NCBI GenBank assembly: GCA_937902805.1
Contig: CALEMB010000096.1
Coordinates: 1 to 50,777 of the forward strand
DNA: 50,777 nucleotides
Direction: 5' to 3'
From: an uncultured Bacteroidales bacterium
GTDB lineage: Bacteria; Bacteroidota; Bacteroidia; Bacteroidales; F082
The notes below the pieces were generated by a model that saw only the letters and a program-made list of their open reading frames with translations, did not search any database and was not told the origin of the DNA. This document shows, piece by piece, positions 40,573 through 48,932 of the stretch; positions within the stretch are counted from its first letter, which is position 1, and each line of letters starts with the position of its first letter. The translations under genes were made by a program, and so were the position numbers.

Positions 40573-43176
40573 ATGGCTGAGAAAGCAACCGAGACTCCTT
40601 TGATGAAACAGTATTTCTCCTTCAAGGCGAAATACCCCGATGCCATGCTGCTGTTTCGCGTGGGTGACTTTTACGAGACCTACGGCGAGGACGCGGTGAA
40701 ATCGTCCAAGATTTTGGGCATCGTGCTGACCAAGCGTTCAAGCGCCATCGCCGATTCGATGGAGCTGGCGGGGTTTCCCCATCATGCCTTGGACACCTAT
40801 CTGCCAAAACTGGTTCGCGCAGGGCTGAAAGTGGCTGTTTGTGAACAACTTGAAGACCCGAAACTGGCCAAGAAATTGGTCAAGCGTGGCATTGTGGAGT
40901 TGGTTACGCCAGGCGTGACTTACAACGACAATGTGCTGGAGCAAAAGGAGAATAATTTCCTCGCCTCGGTGCATCTCGAAAAGGAGGTGTCGGGTATCGC
41001 TTTCCTGGATGTATCGACGGGTGAGTTTCTCCTCACGCAAGGCACTAACGAATACATTGACAAGCTGTTGCAGAGTTTCAATCCTTCAGAGGTGCTGGTG
41101 CAACGTAATAAGAGGAAGGACTTCGTCGACCTGTTTAGCGCAAAATATTACCTCACCGTTTTCGACGACTGGGTCTTCACCGACGACTATGCCAATGAGG
41201 TGTTGAACAAGCATTTCAATACGGTGTCGCTGAAGGGCTTCGGTGTCGACGATTTCCCAAAAGGCATTGTGGCGGCAGGTGCGGCCATTCATTACCTGAT
41301 TGAGACGCAACATGATAAGCTGAATCATATCACTTCCCTCTCTCGCATCGACCAAGGGCAATATGTGTGGCTCGACAAGTTCACCATTCGCAATTTGGAA
41401 CTGCTGCACACGTCGAACATGAACGCCAAAACCTTGATAGACGTCATCGACAAGACGGTGTCGCCCATGGGTGGCCGATTGATGCGCCGTTGGCTGAGTC
41501 TGCCCTTGAAGAACAAGGAGCAAATCGAGGCGCGTTATGAGGTAGTGCAGTTTTTCACGGAGAACCGCGACCTGATTGCCAAGTTCCAGGAAGCCGTGCG
41601 GCAAGTGGGGGATTTGGAGAGACTGATTTCAAAGGTGTCTTTGTCGAGGGTGAATCCAAGGGAATTGTTGCAAGTGGGGCGAGCCTTGGACCAAATTGAG
41701 ATTTTGAAAACGGCCTGTGAGGAGAGCGGACATCCCTCTTTGCAGAAATATGCCGAGCAGTTTAATCCTTGTGTGTCTATCCGTGAGCAGATTAAGAAGG
41801 TGCTGAATCCCGATGCGCCGGCTTTGCTTTCCAAGGGCAACTATATCGCTGATGGCGTGGATGCCGAACTCGACGACTTGCGCAACCTGTCGCGCTCGGG
41901 CAAGGAATACCTCATGGGCATACAACGCCGCGAGATGGAACTGACGGGCATCAGTTCGCTGAAGGTGGGCTACAATAACGTGTTTGGCTACTATCTCGAA
42001 GTCACCAATTCGCATAAGGACAAGGTGCCGGCAGAGTGGATACGCAAGCAGACCTTGACCAACGCCGAGCGTTACATCACCGAAGAGCTGAAGCAATACG
42101 AGCAGAAAATCCTCGGCGCAGAAGAGAAAATCAGCGTTATCGAGCAAAGGCTTTACAATGAATTGGTCACCGCAGTGACGGAGTTCGTGGAGCCGATTCA
42201 AGTGGACGCTTCTCTTGTCGCCCGCATTGACTGCTTGGTGAGCTTTGCCGATATTTCATTGAAATACAACTATGTTCGCCCTGTCATTGACGATTCCTAT
42301 GTCCTCGACATCAAGGAGGGCCGCCATCCTGTCATCGAGCAGATGATGCCTGTAGGTGAGAGTTACATTGCCAATGACGTTTACCTTGACCGCGACAAGC
42401 AACAAATCATCATCATCACCGGTCCCAATATGTCGGGCAAGTCTGCCTTGTTGCGCCAAACCGCATTGATTGTTCTCTTGGCGCAGATGGGCTGTTTCGT
42501 GCCTGCGGCTTCGGCACATATCGGTTTGGTGGACAAGATTTTCACCCGTGTGGGTGCCTCCGACAACATCTCTTCGGGCGAGTCGACCTTCATGGTGGAG
42601 ATGAACGAGACGGCGAGCATATTGAATAATGTGTCGTCGCGGAGCCTCGTGCTGCTCGACGAAATCGGGCGTGGCACCAGCACCTACGACGGCATCAGTA
42701 TCGCTTGGGCCATCACGGAGTTTTTGCACGACCATCCCGTGAGTCGCGCCAAGGTGATGTTTGCCACGCACTACCACGAACTGAACGAGATGGAGGACTC
42801 TTTTGCCCGCATCAAGAACTACCACGTTTCGGTGAAGGAAGTCGGAAAAAAGGTGGTGTTTTTGCGCAAGTTGAAGCGTGGCGGCAGTGCCCACAGCTTC
42901 GGCATCCATGTGGCCGAGATGGCGGGTATGCCGCGTAAGGTCATCGAACGTGCCACGTCATTGCTGACGGTGTTGGAAAAATCGCACACCAGCGAGGATG
43001 TGGAGAAGGCTGCTGTCAAAAAGACGGACGATGCCATGCAGCTGAGTTTCATCCAGTTGGATGATCCTTTGCTGCTCCAAATCAAGGAGGACATTCTCAA
43101 CACCAACATTGACACCTTGACGCCTGTCGAGGCTTTGATGAAGTTGAATGAGATCAAGAAGTTGTTGAATCGTTGA
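40573..43176 (+). CDS. mutS: DNA mismatch repair protein MutS
   Basis: This 867-residue protein recognises mismatches and recruits MutL. The N-terminal mismatch-binding Phe-x-Glu motif is intact (LLFRVGDFYETYGEDA). Connector, lever and clamp domains follow. The C-terminal ATPase has Walker A GPNMSGKSALLRQ, Walker B LVLLDEIGRGTSTYDG and the composite-site segment VGASDNISSGESTFMVEM. The length is normal for MutS1. The ATG at 40573 follows a consensus promoter. Its last 23 bp overlap the convergent protease gene. Confidence 0.97.
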   Translation: MAEKATETPLMKQYFSFKAKYPDAMLLFRVGDFYETYGEDAVKSSKILGIVLTKRSSAIADSMELAGFPHHALDTYLPKLVRAGLKVAVCEQLEDPKLAKKLVKRGIVELVTPGVTYNDNVLEQKENNFLASVHLEKEVSGIAFLDVSTGEFLLTQGTNEYIDKLLQSFNPSEVLVQRNKRKDFVDLFSAKYYLTVFDDWVFTDDYANEVLNKHFNTVSLKGFGVDDFPKGIVAAGAAIHYLIETQHDKLNHITSLSRIDQGQYVWLDKFTIRNLELLHTSNMNAKTLIDVIDKTVSPMGGRLMRRWLSLPLKNKEQIEARYEVVQFFTENRDLIAKFQEAVRQVGDLERLISKVSLSRVNPRELLQVGRALDQIEILKTACEESGHPSLQKYAEQFNPCVSIREQIKKVLNPDAPALLSKGNYIADGVDAELDDLRNLSRSGKEYLMGIQRREMELTGISSLKVGYNNVFGYYLEVTNSHKDKVPAEWIRKQTLTNAERYITEELKQYEQKILGAEEKISVIEQRLYNELVTAVTEFVEPIQVDASLVARIDCLVSFADISLKYNYVRPVIDDSYVLDIKEGRHPVIEQMMPVGESYIANDVYLDRDKQQIIIITGPNMSGKSALLRQTALIVLLAQMGCFVPAASAHIGLVDKIFTRVGASDNISSGESTFMVEMNETASILNNVSSRSLVLLDEIGRGTSTYDGISIAWAITEFLHDHPVSRAKVMFATHYHELNEMEDSFARIKNYHVSVKEVGKKVVFLRKLKRGGSAHSFGIHVAEMAGMPRKVIERATSLLTVLEKSHTSEDVEKAAVKKTDDAMQLSFIQLDDPLLLQIKEDILNTNIDTLTPVEALMKLNEIKKLLNR

Positions 43177-43906
43177 TTGTCTTTTTCCAAAACCACCAGA
43201 CTCCGTAAGCCAGCAAAACGAGGCCAACGACGAGGGTAATCAGATAAAAGATGTTGGTTTGGTTGCTTATATCTATGGCAGTGAGTGAATTGTTGGTGAT
43301 ATGAATGATGATGCCCGGGATAATGCTTCCCGTGCGCCAGTAGAGCCAGCCGACAAGGATTCCAAACAACAAGGCCGTGACAAAATGCGCCCCAAACCCG
43401 TGAAATGAAGCGAAGACAAGGGCAGAGATGAGAATGGCTATCCACGGACGGCATCGTGTCTTCAGCAAACCACCAAGAATAAGGCCGCGAAAACCAATCT
43501 CTTCTGCTATTGGGGCAAAAATGCAGGCGTAGAGTATTCCGGCAATTCCAGAAACAAGTCGTTGAAGTCGCTCTAAATCTTCGCCTATATCTGAAGGGTC
43601 AACATCAAGCAAAAACAATGCCGTGAATAAAACAAACGCTTGAGATGCGGCAATCAAGAAAGACATGCCAACCACAGTCCAGACCATACGCTGCTCGATG
43701 CGGCCAAACGACAGTTCAACATAGCGCTTGCCGAAAAAAACGATAATTATTAGGACACATCCCAATAGTCGCGCCCATTTCAGGATTTCATAGTTCGCAT
43801 GGTTCGTAAAAAAGCGTCCTACGATTGCACCGATGATTGGTGGAGCCAAAAACAAGCCACACCAAAGCAGAAACTGCTTTATCGTTTTACCTATTCCTTC
43901 ATCCAT
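43154..43906 (-). CDS. CPBP family intramembrane glutamic endopeptidase
   Basis: This 250-residue integral membrane protein has about seven hydrophobic segments. The ABI/CPBP (Rce1-like) motifs are present: EEIGFRGLILGGL (catalytic Glu pair and Arg), FASFHGFGAHF (His) and IIHITNNSLTA (second His). Bacterial members are linked to prenyl-peptide or bacteriocin processing and anti-sigma cleavage; the substrate here is unknown. It shares 23 bp with the 3' end of mutS. A near-consensus box (TATTTTCG on the coding strand, 43927-43934) precedes it. Confidence 0.88.
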   Translation of the reverse strand: MDEGIGKTIKQFLLWCGLFLAPPIIGAIVGRFFTNHANYEILKWARLLGCVLIIIVFFGKRYVELSFGRIEQRMVWTVVGMSFLIAASQAFVLFTALFLLDVDPSDIGEDLERLQRLVSGIAGILYACIFAPIAEEIGFRGLILGGLLKTRCRPWIAILISALVFASFHGFGAHFVTALLFGILVGWLYWRTGSIIPGIIIHITNNSLTAIDISNQTNIFYLITLVVGLVLLAYGVWWFWKKTINDSTTS

Positions 43907-43985
43907 GTTTCTATTGTTTTAGTTTGCGAAAATACAACTTTTCATTGAGAACCAAGTATTTGGATTTGAATTGGAGACCCGTTAG

Positions 43986-44564
43986 TTATGCTTTCTGATT
44001 GTCTTTTTCCAAATCCTCCAAAACCATCTCCAACATGAGTTCCACATCAGGTGACACATACACGTTACTAATATAATAGGAAACCCACATGATGATAGCA
44101 ATGATGAGGCTCACAAAGAAAACACCGAGTCCTCTTACCATTTCATTTTGGATAACCAACATGATTGCAATGATAATGGCAAACAGCATTAAGAACGAAA
44201 TGGAGAAAATCCACAAGAATTTGTTGGCCTTTTTGTAGGTTTTCAGAGCCTTACGGATTCGCTGTGTGTATTCCGTAACGCTCATGGAGATTGAATAAGT
44301 TTTGCCAGTCATTCGATAAACATAAATACTCAAAATGACGATTCCCAAGCACCAAAGCCCGAAATATAGCCCAAGAAAATAATATAATAAAGGAGCCAAC
44401 ACGGTAAACATGACGATTCTGCCAATCAGTTTCCGCTGCAATTCGGAAACGTGGTTTTTTGTGGCTTCACTGACAAGCCTTTCGTCAACGATGCTTTCGT
44501 TCTCCAGCTTTTCGTTCAAAGTGGCCAATTGCGCCCGCATTTCTTCCAATTCGTTGTTTTCCAT
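43986..44564 (-). CDS. Four-helix membrane protein partnered with ECF sigma factor
   Basis: I do not recognise a named family for this 192-residue protein. The N-terminal ~45 residues are charged and helical (LEEMRAQLATLNEKLENESI). Two membrane-helix pairs follow (IVMFTVLAPLLYYFLGLYF with LWCLGIVILSIYVY; LWIFSISFLMLFAIIIAIML with VFFVSLIIAIIMWVSYYI), and a short acidic tail. It starts 11 bp after the ECF sigma gene, the place of an anti-sigma factor, but there is no zinc-finger or FecR motif. A membrane anti-sigma role is inferred from position only. Confidence 0.7.
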   Translation of the reverse strand: MENNELEEMRAQLATLNEKLENESIVDERLVSEATKNHVSELQRKLIGRIVMFTVLAPLLYYFLGLYFGLWCLGIVILSIYVYRMTGKTYSISMSVTEYTQRIRKALKTYKKANKFLWIFSISFLMLFAIIIAIMLVIQNEMVRGLGVFFVSLIIAIIMWVSYYISNVYVSPDVELMLEMVLEDLEKDNQKA

Positions 44565-44575
44565 TGCTTTGCGTT

Positions 44576-45058
44576 TTATTCGTTTGACATTTTCTTCAGT
44601 TGTTCCTTGATTCTGACCAATTTGACGGAGACGTTCTTCGTGGAGATGCCAATGATTTGCCCGATTTCCTCATAGCTCATGTTTTCGAGCCAAAGCAAGA
44701 TGATGGCCCTATCGACCACGCCAAGTTTGTTGATGCGGCGGTAGAGTTGCTGGATTTGCCGGGTGTCGTCGTCGGTGTCGGTGAAGAGGTTGATTTCCAT
44801 CGAGAGCGGCACGGTCTCCACGCTGCGTTTCTTCTTGCGCTCGGCGGTGAGGCAGGTGTTGAGGCTGACGCGCCAAATCCAAGTCTTCACATCGCATTGC
44901 CCCTTGAACGAGTCGAAGCCCCGCCAAAGGTTGATGAGCGTCTCTTGGAACAGGTCGTTCACCTCGTCCTGGTCCTTCGAGAAGAGGTAGCACACGGTGA
45001 AGATGGTGTTTTTGTGCGCTTTCACAATGATTGCAAATTCCGTTTCTTTCTCTTTCAT
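44576..45058 (-). CDS. ECF RNA polymerase sigma factor (second)
   Basis: This 160-residue sigma factor has region 2 as VNDLFQETLINLWRGFDSFK then VKTWIWRVSLNTCL, and region 4 as VVDRAIILLWLENMSYEEIG then QIIGISTKNVSVKLVRIKEQ. It differs clearly from the FecI-like factor at 21780. It is followed by a 4-TM protein 11 bp downstream, forming a sigma/putative anti-sigma pair. Target genes cannot be read from the window. Confidence 0.93.
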   Translation of the reverse strand: MKEKETEFAIIVKAHKNTIFTVCYLFSKDQDEVNDLFQETLINLWRGFDSFKGQCDVKTWIWRVSLNTCLTAERKKKRSVETVPLSMEINLFTDTDDDTRQIQQLYRRINKLGVVDRAIILLWLENMSYEEIGQIIGISTKNVSVKLVRIKEQLKKMSNE

Positions 45059-45133
45059 CGTTCAGAATCGTTTGCTAATTAGACGCAAAATCAGCGAAAA
45101 AACTACAAAGAAAGAAAATTTTTCTCTAAATTG

Positions 45134-45163
45134 TTTGCAGTATTGAAAAAAGTTGTACTTTTG
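45134..45163 (+). promoter_or_regulatory. Promoter of the tRNA cluster
   Basis: TTTG at 45134-45137 and TACTTTTG at 45156-45163 are separated by 18 bp, the best full match in the window to the Bacteroidetes -33/-7 promoter. The first tRNA begins 57 bp downstream. Confidence 0.75.
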
Positions 45164-45219
45164 CACCGCGAAACAAAAGCGGAAATCCTGCAAATAGGAT
45201 TCCCGATTGTCGCAGACAA

Positions 45220-45292
<73 letters not shown>

Positions 45293-45386
45293 CAAAGCTA
45301 GGCGGTGTTTTCGGAGCAGCGAGAGCAGAAGCAAACAGAGTTTGATTATGCCGAGTCGTGACGAAAACCCCGATTCGCGAAGCGAA

Positions 45387-45459
<73 letters not shown>

Positions 45460-45499
45460 CCACAAGGTCCCGATGGAAGTCGGGATTTTTTGTGTAAGT

Positions 45500-45584
45500 G
45501 CCTGAGTGGTGGAATTGGTAGACACGAGGGACTTAAAATCCCTTGCCCTTTAAAGGCGTGCCGGTTCGAGCCCGGCCTCGGGTA
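45500..45584 (+). tRNA. tRNA-Leu (TAA)
   Basis: An 85-nt class II tRNA: acceptor GCCTGAG/CTCGGGT, anticodon stem AGGGA/TCCCT with loop CTTAAAA (anticodon TAA), a long variable arm, T-arm GCCGG/CCGGC with TTCGAGC loop, discriminator A. It is last in the cluster and borders the accessory region. Confidence 0.95.
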
Positions 45585-45588
45585 CGCG

Positions 45589-45635
45589 AAATCCTCTGTA
45601 GATTGTTGATTTACAATAAACTACTGAGGATTTTT
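45589..45635 (+). terminator. Terminator of the tRNA cluster
   Basis: AAATCCTCTGTAG (45589-45601) pairs with CTACTGAGGATTT (45621-45633) with one mismatch, plus an inner TTGT/ACAA pairing, followed by a T-rich run. It begins 4 nt after tRNA-Leu. Confidence 0.85.
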
Positions 45636-45642
45636 CTTTTCT

Positions 45643-45664
45643 TAGGTGAAACATAGGTGAAACA
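45643..45664 (+). repeat. Tandem 11-mer TAGGTGAAACA
   Basis: Two perfect adjacent copies lie about 60 bp past tRNA-Leu, at the left edge of a run of accessory genes. Such short repeats next to a tRNA 3' end can mark recombinase sites; no integrase is present. Confidence 0.6.
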
Positions 45665-45752
45665 TTTTGGTTCGTTTAATTCATTTTGATGCCACGTTAG
45701 TTATACACCTTTTTTATAATGTAGCACTTGGAAGAAATAAAACGCATTGTAA

Positions 45753-46517
45753 TCAGATTTCAAACATCTTCCCTGTGTCAAACGACAAATGTTCACCATG
45801 CGAGACATAACCCAACTGGTTGGAAACGCATTTGGTATTGCCTATGATACCGTCTATGTTTCGGTGGGAATGACCGTAAATCCAGTACTCAATCGGGCTG
45901 TCGGCGATAAAATCAAACAACTCGACCGTGAATGCCCCGTTGATAGTGCTGCCCTTAAACATCGGGTCGGTCAGCAGGTATGAAGGGACATGATGAGTGG
46001 CCACGATGATGTGCTTAGCCTTGCTTTCTCCGACCGCCTTCTTCAGGAAATTGAAGCAGCGTTCATGCTCTTCATTGAATCGGGTAAAATCCAACCGTTT
46101 CCCACTTGCCATGATACGGTAGAAGTCGGAAACGGAGCGTTCAGTCATGTAAGCATTTTGAATCGGTATCTTTGACCATAGGGTTGAGGCAATCAAGTCA
46201 ATTTCGTCGGATAATGGAACGACAGCATTATAGCGGCAATGTACATTTTTTCTTATCTCCAAATCCCAGCCATCGGTCATGGTGTCGATGTCGTAATACT
46301 TGTAGAACTCGTGGTTTCCGGGAACGACGATGACATGTTGATAATTCTCTGATGCCCAGTCCCAAAACGGATGGTTTTTGTAGTTGTCGTCACCAAGATA
46401 ACCTATGTCGCCAGCGAGTATCAGCACATCGCCCGTCACTTGCAATGGATGGGATTTCAACCACGATCCGTTTTCGTGGAACTCCAAATGTAAGTCAGAT
46501 GCGTATTGGATTTTCAT
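45753..46517 (-). CDS. Metallophosphoesterase (calcineurin-like)
   Basis: This 254-residue cytoplasmic phosphoesterase has the metal-binding motifs in order: YASDLHLEFH, LAGDIGYLGDD, VVPGNHEFYKY, VATHHVPS and IYGHSHRNIDG. The short HSH ending and DLHLEF start are typical of the small 'metallophosphoesterase' proteins found in bacterial accessory regions; the substrate is unknown (nucleic acid or nucleotide). It overlaps the nucleotidyltransferase gene by 4 nt and is last in a three-gene operon. Confidence 0.87.
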   Translation of the reverse strand: MKIQYASDLHLEFHENGSWLKSHPLQVTGDVLILAGDIGYLGDDNYKNHPFWDWASENYQHVIVVPGNHEFYKYYDIDTMTDGWDLEIRKNVHCRYNAVVPLSDEIDLIASTLWSKIPIQNAYMTERSVSDFYRIMASGKRLDFTRFNEEHERCFNFLKKAVGESKAKHIIVATHHVPSYLLTDPMFKGSTINGAFTVELFDFIADSPIEYWIYGHSHRNIDGIIGNTKCVSNQLGYVSHGEHLSFDTGKMFEI

Positions 46518-47302
46518 TGTTGTTCCTCCTCGATAAATAGTTCGCCCAAAGCCTCTATATAGACATTCAACTGTTCCCTGTCAATCCTCAAGGAGTTCAT
46601 CAGGGCAGAAGCTGATTCTTCAGTGTTCACTAACTGCCTGAACTCATTCACCGTTTCCAAAATGGAGACAGGCACGCTGACAGGTTCTGTTTCCGTTCTT
46701 GCGGCCACCAGCAACACGATATCTCTTCTATGCTTCTTGATGTCGTCGCTGTTCACTTGCTTCCCAACTTCTCTTTCTTTCAAAAGATTCAGATAAGCTC
46801 TCGCCTTCAGACAAATCAGCGATTCCAATGATGCCACTCGGATTCCGTTTACCATTTTACTGTTGCCTACGACAAACCGATACAAATCATCGTCCAAAAC
46901 AATGGCAGACAAACTGTATTGGTAATCCTCCATCGGTATGGGTTCAATACGGACTTCTCTCGGTTCTCCCAACGATTCGGAATGTCTTGCCAATAGTTCA
47001 ATTTGGATAGGATAGCCTGTTTCGCTCGGCCTCCTGAAACGGTAGAGGGCGTAAACGGGTTCACCATCCTTGCGTTGCCGTTTCTCTATGGTATAGCCAC
47101 CTTCATGGATGAAACTCCAAAAAGCAGAAACGAAATCCATTGTCAATTGCTCGACCACAACAATCATATCAATGTCGTGGGTGACTCTTGGCGTAGTTCC
47201 GGCATCTTCCAGAATGACATTGCAAGCCGTGCCTCCAATGATAATGTAATTGTCTGAATAAGAGCTCAAGGACTCTCTGAATTTGTCTAATCCTTCAACC
47301 AT
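46514..47302 (-). CDS. AbiEii-like nucleotidyltransferase (putative toxin)
   Basis: This 262-residue predicted nucleotidyltransferase has the GG(T)A signature IIIGGTACNVILEDA followed by VTHDIDMIVV, whose Asp pair would bind metal. PIQIELLARHSES gives a third acidic position. The rest is helical (LESLICLKARAYLNLLKERE). This resembles type IV toxin NTases (AbiEii) and the DUF6036-like group. Members of this fold can add nucleotides to tRNA or proteins; the target here is unknown. It overlaps the upstream winged-helix gene by 16 nt and the phosphoesterase by 4 nt, so the three are translated as a block. Confidence 0.75.
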   Translation of the reverse strand: MVEGLDKFRESLSSYSDNYIIIGGTACNVILEDAGTTPRVTHDIDMIVVVEQLTMDFVSAFWSFIHEGGYTIEKRQRKDGEPVYALYRFRRPSETGYPIQIELLARHSESLGEPREVRIEPIPMEDYQYSLSAIVLDDDLYRFVVGNSKMVNGIRVASLESLICLKARAYLNLLKEREVGKQVNSDDIKKHRRDIVLLVAARTETEPVSVPVSILETVNEFRQLVNTEESASALMNSLRIDREQLNVYIEALGELFIEEEQQ

Positions 47303-48240
47303 GTTTCTTCAATTATTCGTTCAACTTCCTTGTGTACCCGTGGATCTTCATCATTTTTCAAGGTCAAGGCCAACGAGAGCCGATCCACAAAGCCCTCATC
47401 GGAAATGATGGGCGGGTATTTCCAAACTTCGATTTTATACACACCATCCCATGAATTGATTCGCTCGAAATTTTCCTGTTTGGCCTTGTCCGTCCGTTCG
47501 ACCGCCACTAAAGTTTTCACTGCATCAAGTACGAGCATGGAATAATGCGCCAATGCACTGATGCCACCTTGCAAATAGGATGTTTCTTCTTTTACATTGT
47601 CGCAATAGAAGCTTTTTTTCAAAGGTGACTTCAACAACGGCAAGACCTTTTCCCATAACGCTTTTCCTCTCAACTCGAAATGCAGCCTTTTTTCTTTGTT
47701 GGCATCTACAACGAGGGTGCATAGTTCCAAATCTTGCAACACCTGTAGAGCCAAGGTCAAGGTGAGATATTTGTATGGCATAATTTCAGACAATTCCTTT
47801 GAACTGTGACTTTCCAAGTTCTTTGCTTGCAAGTGATAGAGCAGCACATATTGGGCTGGTGCAGTCAATTCCGTTGCTGTTTTCCTTTCGTTACGGCTGT
47901 CCATCACCAATCCAGGCAGGAAAGCATATTTATCTGAAACCACAAAATATACGTTCTTTTCCATCAACCTCGTCCGTTGGTTGAAGTCCAACGCATCAAA
48001 CCAAAAGGCACAAGGCGAGCCGTTACTTTTCAATACCATTTCAGACATCTTAGCACAAGCTCTTGGTGTGTAGCGTTCCAGGGTATACTTGGGTTTGAGA
48101 AGGATGATGCTTTGTCCAACAATTTCCATTTTGAAGAAAACAAAACTTGTCCGTAATTCCAAAGAGATTCCCTTTATTGACTTGGCATCAATTCTCTCTA
48201 CATCGTATGCTTTATGGGCGATTATCAGTTTATTGCACAT
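47287..48240 (-). CDS. Winged-helix regulator, putative AbiEi-like antitoxin
   Basis: This 317-residue protein has no confident family name from sequence alone. The middle has a winged-helix-like segment (LTAPAQYVLLYHLQAKNLES then ELSEIMPYKYLTLTLALQVL, about 150-195). It is followed by SYLQGGISALAHYSML (about 240), similar to the GGxSAL segment of AbiEi-type antitoxin/regulators. The start at 48240 (MCNKLIIAHK) follows a promoter box at 48277; an in-frame ATG at 48303 lies upstream of it. Its position as first gene of an overlapping block with an NTase supports an antitoxin/repressor role. Moderate confidence. Confidence 0.65.
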   Translation of the reverse strand: MCNKLIIAHKAYDVERIDAKSIKGISLELRTSFVFFKMEIVGQSIILLKPKYTLERYTPRACAKMSEMVLKSNGSPCAFWFDALDFNQRTRLMEKNVYFVVSDKYAFLPGLVMDSRNERKTATELTAPAQYVLLYHLQAKNLESHSSKELSEIMPYKYLTLTLALQVLQDLELCTLVVDANKEKRLHFELRGKALWEKVLPLLKSPLKKSFYCDNVKEETSYLQGGISALAHYSMLVLDAVKTLVAVERTDKAKQENFERINSWDGVYKIEVWKYPPIISDEGFVDRLSLALTLKNDEDPRVHKEVERIIEETWLKD

Positions 48241-48276
48241 ATATCTGTAGTATTTTGCAAATTTTATAAAACGCTG

Positions 48277-48284
48277 CAAAAATA
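48277..48284 (-). promoter_or_regulatory. -7 promoter box for winged-helix/NTase/phosphoesterase operon
   Basis: CAAAAATA on the plus strand is TATTTTTG on the coding strand, 36 bases before the ATG at 48240. It decides against the longer start at 48303. Confidence 0.6.
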
Positions 48285-48331
48285 ATAAATAATCCGAAAA
48301 CAAGAGAGCAAAACGAAAGATTTTTGGATAT

Positions 48332-48856
48332 TCATGCTATCCTGTCAATACATACATCCTTCCGACCACAATTCTTGCAATACGCCCCTATCCATATCTT
48401 ATCAAACTGGTTGATGGCGGCTTCGACAAACTCAGGATCGTTGGTGAGAATGCCCGCTTCGAAATTGCGCCGGTTTTCACTCTTCATACCCATACCTGCA
48501 CCTGTTAGATTTGCAGACCCGATGTAAGTTGTTTCCGTGTCAAATATCATCAACTTGAAATGAACGCGCGGACAACACACTCTTTCCAAGTCAGTTGCAA
48601 GTATGGGATATTTGTCGAAGTCATCCCGGAACATCTGCCCTGGTTCTTTGGCATGTATCAATCTCACATCAACGCCTTTTTTCAATAGTTCGGCGAGGGT
48701 TGAAAGAAAAGGAACTGCATCATTACCCTTTGTCACATACAGGTCTTTAATATCAGCCGTACCTATCCACAACGATTGTTTCACCGAGGCAACTCGTGAT
48801 ATTACCTCGGTGTAGTGCTGCTCGTTTTGGATGTATTTGATAAATGGTGATGGCAT
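48332..48856 (-). CDS. Single-HKD phospholipase D-like protein
   Basis: This 174-residue protein has one HKD half-site: VHFKLMIFDTETTYIGSANL (HxK, then Asp five residues on, then GSANLTG) at about 118-138. One motif per chain means it should act as a dimer, like the Nuc and BfiI endonuclease families. The N-terminus (VASVKQSLWIGTADIKDLYV) and LLKKGVDVRLIHAKE fit the fold. The end CKNCGRKDVCIDRIA carries three Cys, possibly a metal site. Nuclease activity is likely but unproven. It lies in the accessory region, divergent from the cyclophilin gene. Confidence 0.85.
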   Translation of the reverse strand: MPSPFIKYIQNEQHYTEVISRVASVKQSLWIGTADIKDLYVTKGNDAVPFLSTLAELLKKGVDVRLIHAKEPGQMFRDDFDKYPILATDLERVCCPRVHFKLMIFDTETTYIGSANLTGAGMGMKSENRRNFEAGILTNDPEFVEAAINQFDKIWIGAYCKNCGRKDVCIDRIA

Positions 48857-48881
48857 TGTGGCATCTTTTGTTTTCAGTGGT

Positions 48882-48889
48882 CAAAAGTA
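48882..48889 (-). promoter_or_regulatory. -7 promoter box for PLD-like gene
   Basis: CAAAAGTA on the plus strand is TACTTTTG on the coding strand, 25 bases before the ATG at 48856. Confidence 0.65.
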
Positions 48890-48902
48890 CGAAAAAATGA
48901 TG

Positions 48903-48910
48903 TACTTTTG
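48903..48910 (+). promoter_or_regulatory. -7 promoter box for cyclophilin gene
   Basis: TACTTTTG, 22 bases before the ATG at 48933. It is 13 bp from the opposing box of the PLD-like gene, so the two promoters overlap. Confidence 0.65.
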
Positions 48911-48932
48911 TGCCAATTATTAAAGCATAAAT

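Noticed and set aside
45585..45752. Integrase gene next to tRNA-Leu
   Set aside because: No frame of useful length or with tyrosine-recombinase residues exists in this gap.
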